Positions 1 through 11,052 of a stretch of DNA of 64,000 nucleotides are shown here, one piece after another. A program made the position numbers and the translations under genes. Numbering within the stretch: the stretch's first letter is position 1; every line of letters begins with the position of its first letter. The stretch lies in the NCBI GenBank assembly GCA_026873275.1, contig JANTUC010000020.1, forward strand, positions 124,001 through 188,000, given 5' to 3'. The stretch is from Pseudopithomyces maydicus. Its lineage: Eukaryota > Ascomycota > Dothideomycetes > Pleosporales > Didymosphaeriaceae. The notes under the pieces are model-generated. The model saw only the letters and a program-made list of their open reading frames with translations. It was not told where the DNA came from and made no database searches.

Positions 1-225
1 GCCGCGATGGATATTTACAGTATTGTGGATGACCCTGAGAATGCGCCGCTGGCGATCTTTGGGCTGGTGCTGGGCCCGCTGGGGTTGGCTGATATAGCGA
101 CGGTGGCGAGGGCTGCGAAGCTGAAGCGGGCGATGAGTGGGGAGGATGTGCTCAAGTTGGGGAAGAACTTGGGGCCGTCTATGGATGTCGTGAACAAGGT
201 TACGGGGATGTGTAGGAAGTCCTAG
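1..225 (+). CDS. 3' end of a gene, possibly a GH18 chitinase tail
   Basis: Only the last 74 codons are present; the reading frame is open from base 1 and ends at TAG 223-225, so the start lies outside the window. The fragment contains an Asp-Pro-Glu-Asn-Ala-Pro-Leu stretch (DDPENAPLAIFG), a Gly/Leu-rich hydrophobic segment, a basic MSGEDVLKLGK region and a terminal cysteine. From memory, this resembles the conserved C-terminal tail of large fungal subgroup-C chitinases (GH18 with LysM or hevein modules), which ends in a similar pattern of DPE/S-AP, a hydrophobic segment, MS-x-DDI-x-KLG and C. No catalytic residues are in view, so the function is a tentative family guess. Confidence 0.5.
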   Translation, partial: AAMDIYSIVDDPENAPLAIFGLVLGPLGLADIATVARAAKLKRAMSGEDVLKLGKNLGPSMDVVNKVTGMCRKS

Positions 226-1220
226 GGTTTTATTAGTTTCCATGACATCGGAATTGTATTTGATAAATTTGAGATGTTGGAAAGATCAAAGGCTAAAGCC
301 GCATAAATGTGTAAGCGTCTACGAGTCTGCTCTTGATTCAGCATATGCATTCAAGCTCCAATAGAAACCAAGTTAGATTTACTTTTTGAAGCGATATCCT
401 CGTTTACACCTCTCTGTTCTCCCATCGCCATACCCAACCGCACCCCAGCCTTCTCCATAACCCTCCCTTCAGCGTCTCCGAATTCTCACTTTCACCGCCG
501 CGACCTGTCCACCGCGTCTCATCTTCCCGCCTCCCTTCGCTCTTCACAGCCAAATTCCCCATACAGAACTTCTCATCTTATCTTACAACGCAGCTCCTTT
601 CCCCCAAAGCCCCCAGTCGCACGACGCCACAACCCCGACACGGCGAATGTGGCTCAGATAAACGTTGAGAAAAAAGTTTCGGCACAGCGCCACACTCCCG
701 ACCTCGATAAAACAGGGACATGAAACGCCCCTTCGGCCACATACGCACGCACGCCCGACCAGACGGGCGGGTACACGCGGCTACATACAGGTATGTATGC
801 GCCCCGGTACGACCGCCCGTGCCAACCGTCGCACCGCCCAACCCGCCCCGTCGCACAACCAGTCGATACATCCATCCAGCGCCGTTTCTAACCCAAAACA
901 CCAACCACTAACCACACCCTTCCCTCCTACGGCAAACCTCACCGCAAAATCCACACACATACACACCGCCCTATAGTTCTCAAATTCACAACCCAAGCAC
1001 ACACATCCCTCTACATATATACATATACCCCCTCCCTGAAATCCCTAATCTCCTGTTTCCATCCATCCATCCAAGCCAAGCCCCACGTTTGCTCCCCATG
1101 CACCCACCCGTTCGCCCACCCCATGCACCCGCCAAACACCCAGCGACCCAGCGACCCGGTGACCCGGCGCCCGGCCCCACCGCCAGCGCTACAGGCCCAG
1201 CAAACAGGGGCGCATGCTAG

Positions 1221-1276
1221 CAAGCTAGGGAAAGCTAGAGCAAGCTAGGGCAAGCTAGAGCAAGCTAGAGCAAGCA
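1221..1276 (+). repeat. 10-bp tandem repeat (caagctaggg/caagctagag)
   Basis: Five and a half head-to-tail copies of a 10-base unit, caagctagRg, run without interruption. The first position is replaced by a in one copy, and RG alternates between gg and ag. It lies in non-coding sequence. Confidence 0.9.
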
Positions 1277-2403
1277 ATGCCATCGGTCGCGATTGCGCGC
1301 ACGCCATTGACAGGTGGATTGGGGTTGGTTGGGGATGCTGGGGGCGGGCGTGATGGGGTGGAGGGCTGGGGGTGGGTGTGTTGGGTTGGGGGTTGGGCTG
1401 GGCTGGAGCGTGGTGATATGTTGGAGAGGGATGGGGAGGGTAGTTGCGGTGGTATTGGGATTGGGATTGGGATTGGGGTTGCTTGAGGGGAGGTGTCTCT
1501 TTTTTTCTTTTCTTTACTTGTTGCGGATCGGGTCGGGAGGGAGGGAGGAGAGGCCGTTTTGGAGGTCATCTCTGTTTCGGATATGTTGCCTGGACGGTGG
1601 TGAGGGGAATGGATTGGGAGGTTGCCGTCGGAAGGAAGGCAGGCTCTCTGCGTGGCTGATATACATATCGATATAAGTCCCTTTTCCCCGGATATAACTT
1701 TTCATATGTGCTTGCAGCTGTTTCAACAGCATCAGTTCTGCATCACTATTTACATCGTTTTGATCTGTTCGTGACTTTTTGTATGCTTCCCGACCAACTC
1801 CCCTCCACGATGCCGATACGCTGACCTGGCGCTAGCGTGTTTGTGCTGTCATTACGATAGATCCTAGTGCCATGGCCGCCATAATCTGGCCCTCAGAGGC
1901 TTTCGTGGCATACCTGTAAGTAGCGTCGCTCTTTTTCGACAAATGGGCGTGCGAGTGGTGGCTCTGAAATCACGCCTAGCACGGCTGTGCTGGTACGCGG
2001 TATAGATAGCAGCGTCCTGCCATGCCCTGAGCCGCATCCGCATCAACCTACCATTCACAAGGCCTATTTCAACCTGCAAGTTCGGAAGAGGCCCGCGCTT
2101 TGCGCCGGTAAGAGATTCTCCCACGGGATAGCGCCGCGCTCTCTCTCTCACCGCAACGTGCACGTGGGGCTTCGACTTCACCTGACGGCCTCTGACCCCG
2201 GTCGCCCTTGTGAATGGTTGTAGCGCCGGCCAATAATAGTTGCATGGCTCCGTTTCCACTTCACATAACGCCAAAGAGCCGCACTAGCACCTACTCATTC
2301 GTCAGTTTAACTGTGAAGCAGACGGTGGGTGACAGACTAACCTCTATTAAATAGGCTGGGGGAGTTTAGCAGGACACAAGCTCTGTACCGAGAGCCCACA
2401 AGC

Positions 2404-2410
2404 TATAAAG
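2404..2410 (+). promoter_or_regulatory. TATA-like box before the Myb-like gene
   Basis: TATAAAG lies about 108 bases upstream of the ATG at 2518, a usual distance for a fungal core promoter with a short leader. Its role is inferred from position and sequence only. Confidence 0.4.
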
Positions 2411-2517
2411 CGCCTCTCACCAGAAGGAGGTCCCCTCGCTTGCTCTCCAGCTCTCGACCTCGACGTCGTCCCGACAACCTCTTCCCTCTACACTCACGCA
2501 CTTCGGAAACGCTGCAA

Positions 2518-4073
2518 ATGGAGCAATCACGGGTAAAGGACCTACCGCCCGACCGCGGCGTTACGAACGTATTCGGGCTGACCAAACAACCTCGTAGCTG
2601 CAGCAGAACGGTCCTGCGACTGATATCTCCTCCGCCCCAACGTGGCAAACAGAGAACGTGCTGCGCGGACACGGCATCCGCACCACGGCACCTGCACCTG
2701 CGCCTGCACCTGCAAACCAGGCCTACATGCAGCCGTCCACCCCGACTGGAGGCGCCCACGCAGATCGCTCTTCGATCGTGAGTTTCTTCAATGCACAGTC
2801 CTATCGTGTCAACAATGGCCTTCCTCCGAATGGTCTTCCTTCGGCGGCTCAGTCAATGATGATGGGCGGCGGTAACTACCACGACGGTTTCCCGAACTTC
2901 GACTACTCGAGGCTGTCGGATGGACATCAATTGCTTTCGCAGGATGGCAAGAACCTGAACGGCGAGCGGGCATGGCCAATGTCAACGCATTCGAACATGA
3001 CATTTCGACAGGCTGTCGAGCGGTCCGAAGTCCCCGAGCTTGTAGCAGGCCCGTCTACCGTGTCTCCCAGTAGCACCTATTTCTCGGGTCTTTCTAGTCA
3101 TGACCTCGGATTCCCTTCGACTCCGAAGCAGGATCATGCTGTGTGGAACGAGTACGGTTCGGAATCGCCCACCGTTATCAAACAATCGTCTTCCGTGATG
3201 AACTCGCCAACGTTCCCTCACTCGATGCCGTTCCCTGGTGACAACAGCATGCATGCCGGCATGTCGATGCCTCAGTCGGGTCCCTTCTGCAACACACCTT
3301 GGACGGGTCAGAGCACTGTCAACGTCAACGGATATGGAATGTCCATGGACAATGTGAAGCTGCCGTGGAATGGCTCCATGCGCCCGAACGGAAACATGGG
3401 CCAGATAGATTGGCCACAGAACCTCATGCCACATGACCAGCGCAGCAAGAACGCGGTGTACCATACGCTCCGTTCTGCTCCGCCTAACCAACAGACCAGT
3501 AGCAATGAGGACTCCAACCGGAGACAGTCATCCGCTAACCAGTCCGTCGTACGTTCACGCGAAGCTCAAGCTCCTCGTCCCAACGAGGTCGCGCAAGGCA
3601 TCTCAGGTCGCGTCGGCAGCGAAGAACAGCGCCAGCGCAAGCGTCAAGACGATATTCTCCGCCAAGGAAAAAACGACGGCCTCACATACAAGGAGATTCG
3701 AGCGCTCATCGGCACGGACATCGCCGAGTCCACTCTGCGAGGTCGCTGGCGTTCGCTGAGCAAGCTCAAGCGCGACCGCGTCCGCAAGCCCGTTTGGACC
3801 CACAACGACGTAAGCAGCCCGTACCTTTCCTGGCCCGTAACTCCCTCGTACCGTACAACGTACTGACCGTCGTAGCTCCGACTGCTCGCTGAAAACGTCA
3901 CCCAGCAGCTAAGCTGTATACCCGACAGCCGCGCCATCGACCGCGAAACCCGCCTGAACAAGGTATCCTGGAAGCGCGTCGGCGAGTACATCCGTGACAA
4001 CGGCGGCTCCTACTCGTTCGGCAACGCCACGTGCAAGAAGAAGTGGCTCGAACTCAACTCGGGCGGCAACTAA
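2518..4073 (+). CDS. Myb/SANT-like DNA-binding protein
   Basis: Three exons (2518-2532, 2598-3809, 3876-4073) give 474 residues. The first exon codes only M-E-Q-S-R. It is chosen because the long frame has no ATG before a TAG at 2595, and a canonical intron (GTAAAG, CTGAC branch at 2578, TAG end at 2597) joins it in phase. The second intron (66 bp, CTGAC branch) also keeps frame. Residues 1-320 are low in complexity and rich in Ser, Pro, Asn, Gly and Met, like a transcription-factor linker. The C-terminal ~140 residues hold two helical blocks. One has QDDILRQGKNDGLTYKEIR followed by WRSLSKLKRD; the other has WKRVGEYIRDNGG followed by CKKKWLEL. Together they look like paired Myb/SANT-type helix-turn-helix units with spaced tryptophans. 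It probably acts in the nucleus as a transcriptional regulator; its targets are unknown. Confidence 0.8.
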
Positions 4074-5933
4074 GCCGCGAGCGAAACTCTGGTGACCCTC
4101 TAGGAGAAAAGAAACGAGAAAGCGTTTCTCTCCCCACCCCACTCTTTGAAAGTCGAGTCGTATCGATTTTCGAAGTTTTGAATTTCCATCCTGCTTGCAA
4201 GATTGCGATACTACAGGCATTTTGTTGTTGCTGTTTTGTTTTTACTGCGTCCCCCTCGGGTGGGGCATCGGGCGTTGTCAGCTATCTGTATGCATGATGT
4301 CCGAGCGATCGATCAGGATATTGTATATATCGAGGCTTGGATGCGAGGCCGCTGTTACCGGGACCTGATATGTGTTTCGAGGCGGGGAATCTGTGCCTTT
4401 ATATCATGTGGATAGGATACCATGTCTGAAGGTACGACTGTATTATTCCTGAGTGCTGTACTATTTCCGAGTGTTTCTGGCGATGGCGATGGGATAACTG
4501 GATATCTTTACAGGGGACGAGTGGCGGGGTCGGCATCATGGGCGTCCTGCATATAGATGATACCAGGTTGCATCTGCATTTGTTGGCGTTGGCAAATGGG
4601 ATCATTTTGTGTACAATATCAGCAAGAAATACTGCATGCTTTAAAACCTTTGTGCTTCGATTCTGTGTGTTTACTGGTCGAGTGCAATTCGAGATCGAAT
4701 TTTGATGAAAGTTGGCGATAAAGAGGGTTCAAAAGCTGGATATCCCACTTACTTGGGACGCCATTCGATGGGGAAGTTGGTGGTCTTGTGTTTATCTCTT
4801 TCAAGTCCTGTACCACAGCGACCTCAAGTGGTAAATGAGGATAAGTTTAATAATCTTGAGTATCCATCCTTTCTGGGCGAAGCCACATTCTGGTGGTCGT
4901 GTGTATATTTATGAAGTGAGGCACCGCATGGACTGTGGGCGGTAAATGACAACCGAGTTGGTCATCTTGCATATCTTTTACATTTCGGGTGGGACATGAC
5001 AATGAAGCCGATCGTCCTTCGTGAGTCTCTGTCAATGAGACACTGTACCGAGATCGGACTTCAGTTGACGATAGATCTGGTAATCCTGTCTATATCTATG
5101 TCGAGTGCGGCATTGTATCGACATTGCAGGGGATAAACCTGGTGAAAGGATTGAATGCTCAGGTGCGATACCGTCCAATTCGAACAGCAGCTGCCAATGA
5201 CAGGCACTAAATTGTTGTCCGATTGCAGCTAGGGATGGCGCTCCTGATATTGGGTCCACTATACTTTTCAGGTTCGGTGTAAGATCAACACCGGACGGTA
5301 GCTGAAGATGACGCTGGTCCAAAAGCTGTATTTTTAGGTGTGGTATCCCATCGACATTGAAAGGCAGCTGATGATGAATTTCATGATTGTGTGTATCTTA
5401 GGGAAGTTCAGTACCGCATCGAAATTGGATAGCAGCTGGGGGTGAAGCCGGGGTAAAGGCTGTATGTCCAAGTATGACACCGTGTCGACAGGGGTCAGCA
5501 GGTGATAATTGAGCTGGTGATCTTGTGCATCATTTCCAATTGCGACACCATAGTGAAACCCTAACCCCACCCATAATGGACAGTGGACGGTAACTGATGA
5601 TGAAGCCGGTGTAAAGGATAGGCGTTCAAGTGTGGCTCTGCATCGACATTGGACGGACAGGACCTAACGGTGATTTCCGGTGTAAAGGTGGATCCTCATT
5701 CCGCATTTCATCGCCACCAGACGAAAACTGACGCTGAACTCGACAACTCTGGCACATTTCTCTGTCGACATGAGACGCAATCCAACGATGAGGTCAACTT
5801 AAACATGGAAAGTGGAGCGTGACGTTCCAAAACAAGCAGGTCCGTGCGCAGGAACATGCACCCTAGCGGGGCATTTCTTCCCTCCTCCGCCGCTGCCCCG
5901 TGCCGCGCCATTGTCGTCCCGCCGTCCACGAAG
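4074..5933. other. gene-free region: 3' flank of the Myb-like gene, then a decayed satellite
   Basis: The first ~550 bases are AT-leaning 3' flank with no open frame that looks coding. From about 4680 to 5710 the sequence is a degenerate tandem repeat, annotated separately. The last ~200 bases are the leader of the adenylyltransferase gene. Confidence 0.6.
4680..5710 (+). repeat. degenerate tandem repeat, unit about 70-80 bp
   Basis: The same phrases return in the same order about every 70-80 bases. They are CATCGACATTGGACGG, then AGCTGATGATGAAGCC, then GGTGTAAAGGCTGTATG, then a CAAGTGTGGCACC-like segment. Clear copies lie near 5283-5345, 5345-5412, 5412-5481, 5481-5560, 5560-5640 and 5640-5710. 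Earlier copies, back to about 4680, are more diverged. Copies differ by many substitutions and small indels, so this is an old array. It contains no long open frame. Confidence 0.65.
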
Positions 5934-7316
5934 ATGCTCCTGGGTTTATCCGAGTCATTACCGAGTCTCGTGCATGCGAAATTTGCCTCTGCAAAGGCGT
6001 CCGAGGCATTGGTGTTCTCAGCCACAGAGCTTGCTATTGTTCGAACTTCGGCGGGCATCCCGGTACGTATATAACGTCATCGTCCTCGGTATCGGGTACA
6101 TACATACATCTTCTCCGTGCTCGACCTGATAAATGTTAGTTCCAATTGCGCTTCTGCCCCTCGCTCGCGAAGAAGCCAGAGCCGAAGAAAGACGCAGCCC
6201 CCAGGAAGAAAATCGATCCGTTTGAGAATCCGCCAACGGAGCTCTTCGTACAGGATGTACCTACCACGAGGCCGAGCCATTTCCTGGTGCTGAATAAGTT
6301 CCCCGTGATCCCCAATCATTTTATCCTCGCGACGAAGGAGAACAAGAGACAGACGCATGTCCTCGAGCAGGATGATCTCGAGGCTACGTATGCCTGCCTG
6401 AAGGCTTGGGAGGAGGGGGTGCCTAGCGGGACAGGCACCCATCGTGGCCGCCTGTTCGCCTTTTTCAATTCAGGCGATTACAGTGGAGCGAGTCAGCCGC
6501 ATCGGCATCTGCAGTTTTTGCCGGTCGATAGCATGCATGATGGGGAGAGGTCGGCCGGGTGGGATCTGCTCGTCGACTCTGTTGTAGAGGGGGCACCGAA
6601 GGTAGGAGGACTGCTTATTCTACTACAACCCGCCTCATTGCCCCTCTTATGCTGTCGATTCTCTTACCGTCCCTTGTCGTTTGCGCCGTATTATATTACC
6701 CCTCTCATGCTGCCGATTCTCTTACCGTCCCTTATCGTTTGCGCTCTACTATATTACCCCTCTCATGCTGTCGATTCTCTTACCGTCCCTTATCTTGTCC
6801 GATTCTCTTACCGTCCCTTGTCGTTTGCGCCCTATCATAGACACGTTTGCTAAAGTGATTGATTGCAGGCGGGGCAAGCACACTGGTGCAGCACCCGGGG
6901 CTGCCCTTCGAGCACTACGCTTTCCGATTCGGAGACGAGCCTTCAGGCGCTCAGCTCCATCAGATGTACAATACGCTGTATCAGCGAGCAAAACAGGCCG
7001 TCGAGGATTTCATAGCGAAGAACCCGGGGCAGCTTGGCTTGCACGACGCGGGGGACGGGGACCTGCCTATCAGCTACAACATGGCGATGACGCTGAAAGG
7101 CATGGCGATCGTACCCCGGCGTAGTGAGGGACATGTGCTGAAGAGGGACGATGGAACGGACGTTGGGGTTGTCCAGTTAAACGGCACTGTCCTGGGGGTA
7201 CGCTCATGGTGAAATATCAGGAGGAATGGGACATCCTACGGGCACGCCCTGAGAAGCTGGATACTATTCTTGAGGCTATTGGGATACCCAAGTCTTCGGA
7301 GTCAACCAAGCTATGA
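5934..7316 (+). CDS. APA2: ATP adenylyltransferase (Ap4A phosphorylase), frame break near the 3' end
   Basis: Exons 5934-6062, 6140-6601 and 6892-7316 encode about 338 residues. The family cleaves diadenosine tetraphosphate by phosphorolysis to ADP and ATP. Family marks are an N-terminal LSESLPSLVHAKF, the entry FQLRFCPSLAKKP after intron 1, PTTRPSHFLVLNKFPVIPNH, and the HIT-type active site PHRHLQF with its catalytic histidines. The second intron is 290 bp. The acceptor at 6891 (gtgcag) is preferred because it gives APK-HPGLPFEHYA in frame; the nearer gattgcag at 6868 does not keep frame. At the five-G run 7194-7198 the frame breaks: as read, translation stops at 7212. One more G would restore TLMVKYQEEWDILR and run to TGA 7314-7316, where the homologous C-terminus belongs. 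The coding length is then exactly 339 codons. Confidence 0.85.
6642..6831 (+). repeat. 58-bp minisatellite inside an APA2 intron
   Basis: The phrase ATTCTCTTACCGTCCCTT starts at 6658, 6716 and 6774, exactly 58 bases apart, and again at 6802 in a truncated copy. The units include CTCATGCTG and ACTATATTACCCC. The copies are nearly identical, so the expansion is recent. It explains the unusual length of this intron. Confidence 0.9.
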
Positions 7317-7534
7317 GCAGGCCCATGAAAACAATTGCAAAGTGTGGGCCCTCCTCTGAGCGCACCCCAGAGCCAGATTCCATCCTTGCGCCTATTATAT
7401 TGTATATATCCTCAGATCATCCCACCCAACCAAATAATAACGAAAACACGATCCCATCCATATCAAATAACGCCGTGCTCCCCAATTGCAATCGGTACTT
7501 CAAAACCCCCAACCCACTTCCCCTCTCCTACCCC

Positions 7535-8536
7535 TCATACCTCCCCCTCCTCACAAATCCTCCCAAAAACCTCCATCGTATGCTCCCACATCCGCCCCTC
7601 CGCCCCCTCCTCCCTCATCCTATCCGCCCTCCCCGTACTCCCCTGCACCTCCCCATCCCACGACAACTGATAATGCCCGCTCCCCCTCACCCCATCCCCC
7701 CCAACCACCACATCGGCAACCCCCTCCGCCCTGCCCCGCGGCGCATACCGCCCCGCCGTCGCCTCAAACAAATGCCTCTCCCCGCTCTCCCTCTTACTCA
7801 CCGAAAACGGCGTCAAAACCGCATACACCGCCTTCATAAACGGGTTCCGCGCCAGACTCGTCTCCACGATGCCCGGCTGCTCGTGCACGAACGCCGTTAA
7901 CGGCCACCTCTTCGCGAAGCCCTCGAGCGCGAAATTGCCCAAAGCGCTGCCGTGCGTGGGGCTCTTCCTCAGACTCCAGGTGCGCTTCAGCGCGGGGTCG
8001 TCAAAGTCAAAGTCCGAATTCTTGCCCAGAGAGGGATCGTACACGGAGACGACGCGCGAGAGGCGCGCCGCGGGATCCGCGTCCCGGGCGGCGGCATCCA
8101 GCAGCGGCGCGAGGTTGTGCGCGAAGCGCGCGCGCGCGTAGTAGTGCAGTGCGAGTCTCTTCTCGAGGCCCTCGTCGGTCTCCGTTTTGCCCTGCAGCGA
8201 GATGAGGCCGGCGGTCATGAAGAGGAGGTTGACTTTGTCCTCTCGGGCTTGGATCTCGGCGCAGGCTTCGTCGACTTTGCGCAGTAACGAGACGTCCTTT
8301 TGGATGAAGGAGACGGTGGAGGCGGCGTTGATGGATTTCAGCTCTGCGGTGATCTTGGTGGCTTCGGTGGCGTTGCGCCCGATGAGGTAGATCTTGGGGG
8401 CGCGCGTCGAGCGCGCGAGCTCGAGCGCGGTGTAGTGCGATATGCCGGAGGTGCCGCCGACGAAGATGGCGACGAGGTTGGGGGCGAGGGAGGTGAGGGT
8501 TGCGTTGTGGGCGCGGACGGTGGCGAGGGTGACCAT
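7535..8536 (-). CDS. short-chain dehydrogenase/reductase-like protein
   Basis: One uninterrupted frame of 333 residues. Near the N-terminus are VAIFVGGTSGIS, a dinucleotide-binding glycine motif, and PKIYLIGR after the second strand, typical of NAD(P)-binding Rossmann folds. KDVSLLRKVDEAC and VNLLFMTAGLISLQG match the adenine-pocket and NNAG-like positions of fungal SDRs that accompany secondary metabolism (AndH-like). The later part has FVHEQPGIVETSLARN, where such proteins carry a PG motif. I do not see a clear catalytic Tyr-x-x-x-Lys, which is also degenerate in several relatives from memory, so the reaction cannot be named. It lies tail to tail with the adenylyltransferase gene, and no pathway genes flank it. 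Confidence 0.82.
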   Translation of the reverse strand: MVTLATVRAHNATLTSLAPNLVAIFVGGTSGISHYTALELARSTRAPKIYLIGRNATEATKITAELKSINAASTVSFIQKDVSLLRKVDEACAEIQAREDKVNLLFMTAGLISLQGKTETDEGLEKRLALHYYARARFAHNLAPLLDAAARDADPAARLSRVVSVYDPSLGKNSDFDFDDPALKRTWSLRKSPTHGSALGNFALEGFAKRWPLTAFVHEQPGIVETSLARNPFMKAVYAVLTPFSVSKRESGERHLFEATAGRYAPRGRAEGVADVVVGGDGVRGSGHYQLSWDGEVQGSTGRADRMREEGAEGRMWEHTMEVFGRICEEGEV

Positions 8537-9464
8537 GGTGGGAGGAGGAGGTGGTGGTGGACGGGTAGAAGAGGAGAAATGATGTTTGTAAATGGTGGTG
8601 CGCGGGATGAGTCGTGTGTTGCGTTCCTCCTGTGTATGTATGTATGTATGTATGCGTGCGGATTATACCCCGGCGTGATTTATGTATTCTTTGTTACCGT
8701 CCTCGGTGCGATGCTCGACGGGTATCTTCTCCCTCTTTCCTCTATTCCCACTCTTGATTCAAATTGCAGACACTCTCAAAACCACAGGTTGTTACTGATT
8801 CCCACCCCCATCAATCCTCCTATCGTACTTATACCCACACGCACCAACTCAGCACCGCCCACCTAGGACCAACCAGCTCGGAGCCTCCTCCGCCCAACAT
8901 GGTGTTTAGCTGCTAAACCCGCTAGCTTCCCATGCGCGACTAATCGCGGACGAAGAATCGCGCCGCCCGCGCGCGCTTGTCCGGATGAGGAAGTCATTTT
9001 GCGAAGTCAGGAACGCGTTATGCACGGCTGGTAGATGGCGGCTCCTCTGTAATCGCAGAATACATGTACGTATGTATGTGTAAGTAGTGTGCAGGGCGCT
9101 ACGCACGAGGGTGAATGTATGTACGTATGTGGGTATGTAAGTGGGTAAGTACGTCGGACGGCATCGGACATAGGAAACGCAGCGCCGGGGAGGAAGGCGC
9201 TCCTCGCTAGGCGGGGCGGAGCTCCACGCGCTAAACAGCCCACCACCCACCCGGGAGGAAGGAAGGAAGGAAGGACGACGAACGCTCCTACCACCAACCA
9301 CCGACCACCGACCGACCGCATCACCAATTTTTGCGACCGTCAAAACTCCGCATAATACGTCCACGACCCTTCACACCATACAAACCACGGGCCTCGTTCA
9401 CACCCACCGCCCCAAACCCATCCAACTAGAAAAGAAAAAACACAAAAAAAAGAGAGAAAGAAAA
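8537..9464. other. intergenic region with microsatellites between divergent genes
   Basis: This is the shared 5' region of the dehydrogenase (minus) and the Yae1 homologue (plus). It contains a TATG run near 8635-8657, TATG/GTAC-rich stretches between 9060 and 9160, a GGAA run near 9253-9275 and an A-rich leader just before 9465. No gene is visible. Confidence 0.6.
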
Positions 9465-10163
9465 ATGAACACAACAAGCACACCCTCCCCACCCCTCCCC
9501 CCCAACAACAACAACCCTCCCCCCACGCCCCCTCCCCCTCCCTCTCCATCTACGCCTCTTCCTCTTCCTCCCCACCAACCTCGCCCTCCCTCCACCCCAC
9601 CCACCAGAACACCCACCAGGACACCCACCACCACCACCACGACGAAATCCTCTCCGACCTCCCCTCCCGCCGCCGCGACCTCGACACCTCCGCCTACCGC
9701 GAGGGCCTCTCCGCCGCAAAGGGAACACACGTGCAGGCCGGCTTCGACGAGGGGTACGGGTTGGGCGCTGAGCTGGGGGTTAGGGTGGGGAGGGTGCTGG
9801 GGGTGTTGAGGGGGGTGAGGGGGCGCTTGGTGAGAAAGGACTGGTGGGAGGGGATAGGGAGGGGAGGGGGAGGAGGAGGTGGCGAAGTTGAGGAAAGAGC
9901 TGGCGAAGTTGAGGGAGGAGGTGAAAGAGTTGGAGGACAGGGCGCAGAGGGAGTTGGCGGTTGAGGTTGTTTTTGGCGAGGAGTGGGTGGATGGGGAGGG
10001 GGTTTGGAAGTGGGGTGTTGGAGAAAGGGAGGGAGGGGAGGTGACGTTTAGGGAGGTGGCGGAGGGGCATCCGGTTTTGAAGGAGTGGGTGGGGAGGGTG
10101 GAGGGGTTGGTGAAGAGGCTGGGGGTTGTGCTTAGGGCGGCGGAGGGGGAGGAGGAGAGTTGA
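9465..10163 (+). CDS. YAE1: Yae1 homologue, with two unresolved frame changes
   Basis: The conserved core reads DEILSDLPSRRRDLD, YREGLSAAKGTHVQAGFDEG and LGAELGVRVGRVLGVLRG. These are the spaced glycines of the Yae1/Lto1 family, which helps load an iron-sulphur cluster on the ribosome-recycling factor Rli1/ABCE1. The core lies at 9620-9815 in a frame with no ATG before an upstream stop at 9467. The only nearby ATG (9465, after an A-rich leader) is in another frame. The C-terminal part, LRKELAKLREEVKELEDRA and VVFGEEWVDGEGVWKWGV, ending at TGA 10161-10163, lies in the frame of that ATG. One base missing in the C-rich head and one extra in the G-rich middle would make one frame of 233 codons. 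A 43-bp GT-AG intron at 9815-9857 could instead explain the second shift. Identity is good; the model is uncertain. Confidence 0.65.
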
Positions 10164-11052
10164 GGAAGAGTAAAGATTGCTGTGGAATGGATTTTGATTG
10201 GGTGGATGGAGATTGCGGGGGAGAGAACGGTGGTTGGGAGGATGCAGACTACGACGGAGAGGATTGCGGCGGAGACTATGGGGGTACACAAGCGGGGAAC
10301 TGCATTCAAGGTAGAGGCTGTAGACTGCAGGTTTGTACACTGGCTCTGTGTTGCGGACTGGACTGACAGCTTGACAGGAAGCGGTACTCGAACATACACA
10401 TGGCGAGACAGGCGGACTGGATGGCACCCCTAAGCGCTACAGACTACCCTCGGTATACTGTTGCAGCTCAGCTCGCGCCCTCGATTCTACCTTCTCGGTG
10501 TGTTCGACCACTCTCCCCGGTACGAGTGTTACGACTCTGTCATGCGACAGAACATCGAGGACCTCGAGTATCGCCAAATAGTCTGGTAGAAGAGAGGCCC
10601 GGATGTGCACCTGTGTTTGCCCCACACGCTGTCACCAAGGTCACAGATCCTAGCCTCCCCACCAAGTACAAAAGGCCCTAAGTGGTACGCTTGAAGAAGA
10701 GTACTTCACTTCGAGTTTCGAGGTCCTTGAATTGTACAAACGGCTAGTATGAATGACTAGTCTCGGGAGCTCATCATGAGACTTGGACGGACTGACTCGG
10801 GCGCGGCATAACGCAACCCTAGGATATGATGAGAGATTCATCACCAATATAGCTGCACATCTGAGCAACTCTGAAACTTTTAGTACCCTCCGGATATGTC
10901 CAAATGATTTCCCATCTCAGCACCATTGCAAATTTAGGTCCTAGAACAAGAAGAACTCAGTCAATAAATATATATCTACATGAACAGGAACCTCAAGATA
11001 CCTAGAGCTTGACACTACCACACCTGCATCCATATGCACACTGGCCATTCTC
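10164..11052. other. gene-free region
   Basis: This is the convergent 3' space between the Yae1 homologue and the giant gene. I see no open frame with protein-like composition, no RNA gene and no strong repeat. Confidence 0.5.

Larger units (their letters stand above)
226..2517. other. gene-free region with low-complexity DNA, upstream of the Myb-like gene
   Basis: No open frame here resembles a protein. The first part is ordinary intergenic sequence, then a C-rich strand from about 400 to 1200. Around 1060 there are CCAT repeats, at 1221-1276 a 10-bp tandem repeat, and near 1450-1480 an array of GGGATT units. The stretch immediately before the Myb-like gene carries a TATA-like element at 2404. 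The long spacer may be a leader or control region for that regulator, but nothing in the sequence proves it. Confidence 0.5.

Noticed and set aside
1864..2274. A 136-codon minus-strand open frame
   Set aside because: Arg/Pro-rich composition without a family match, in the spacer before the Myb-like gene.
5555..5570. Telomere-like accctaacccc
   Set aside because: A single copy inside the decayed satellite, not an array.
7198..7220. A 23-base GT-AG segment that would bypass the APA2 frame break
   Set aside because: Far below the size of any fungal intron and it would delete the conserved TLMVKYQ.
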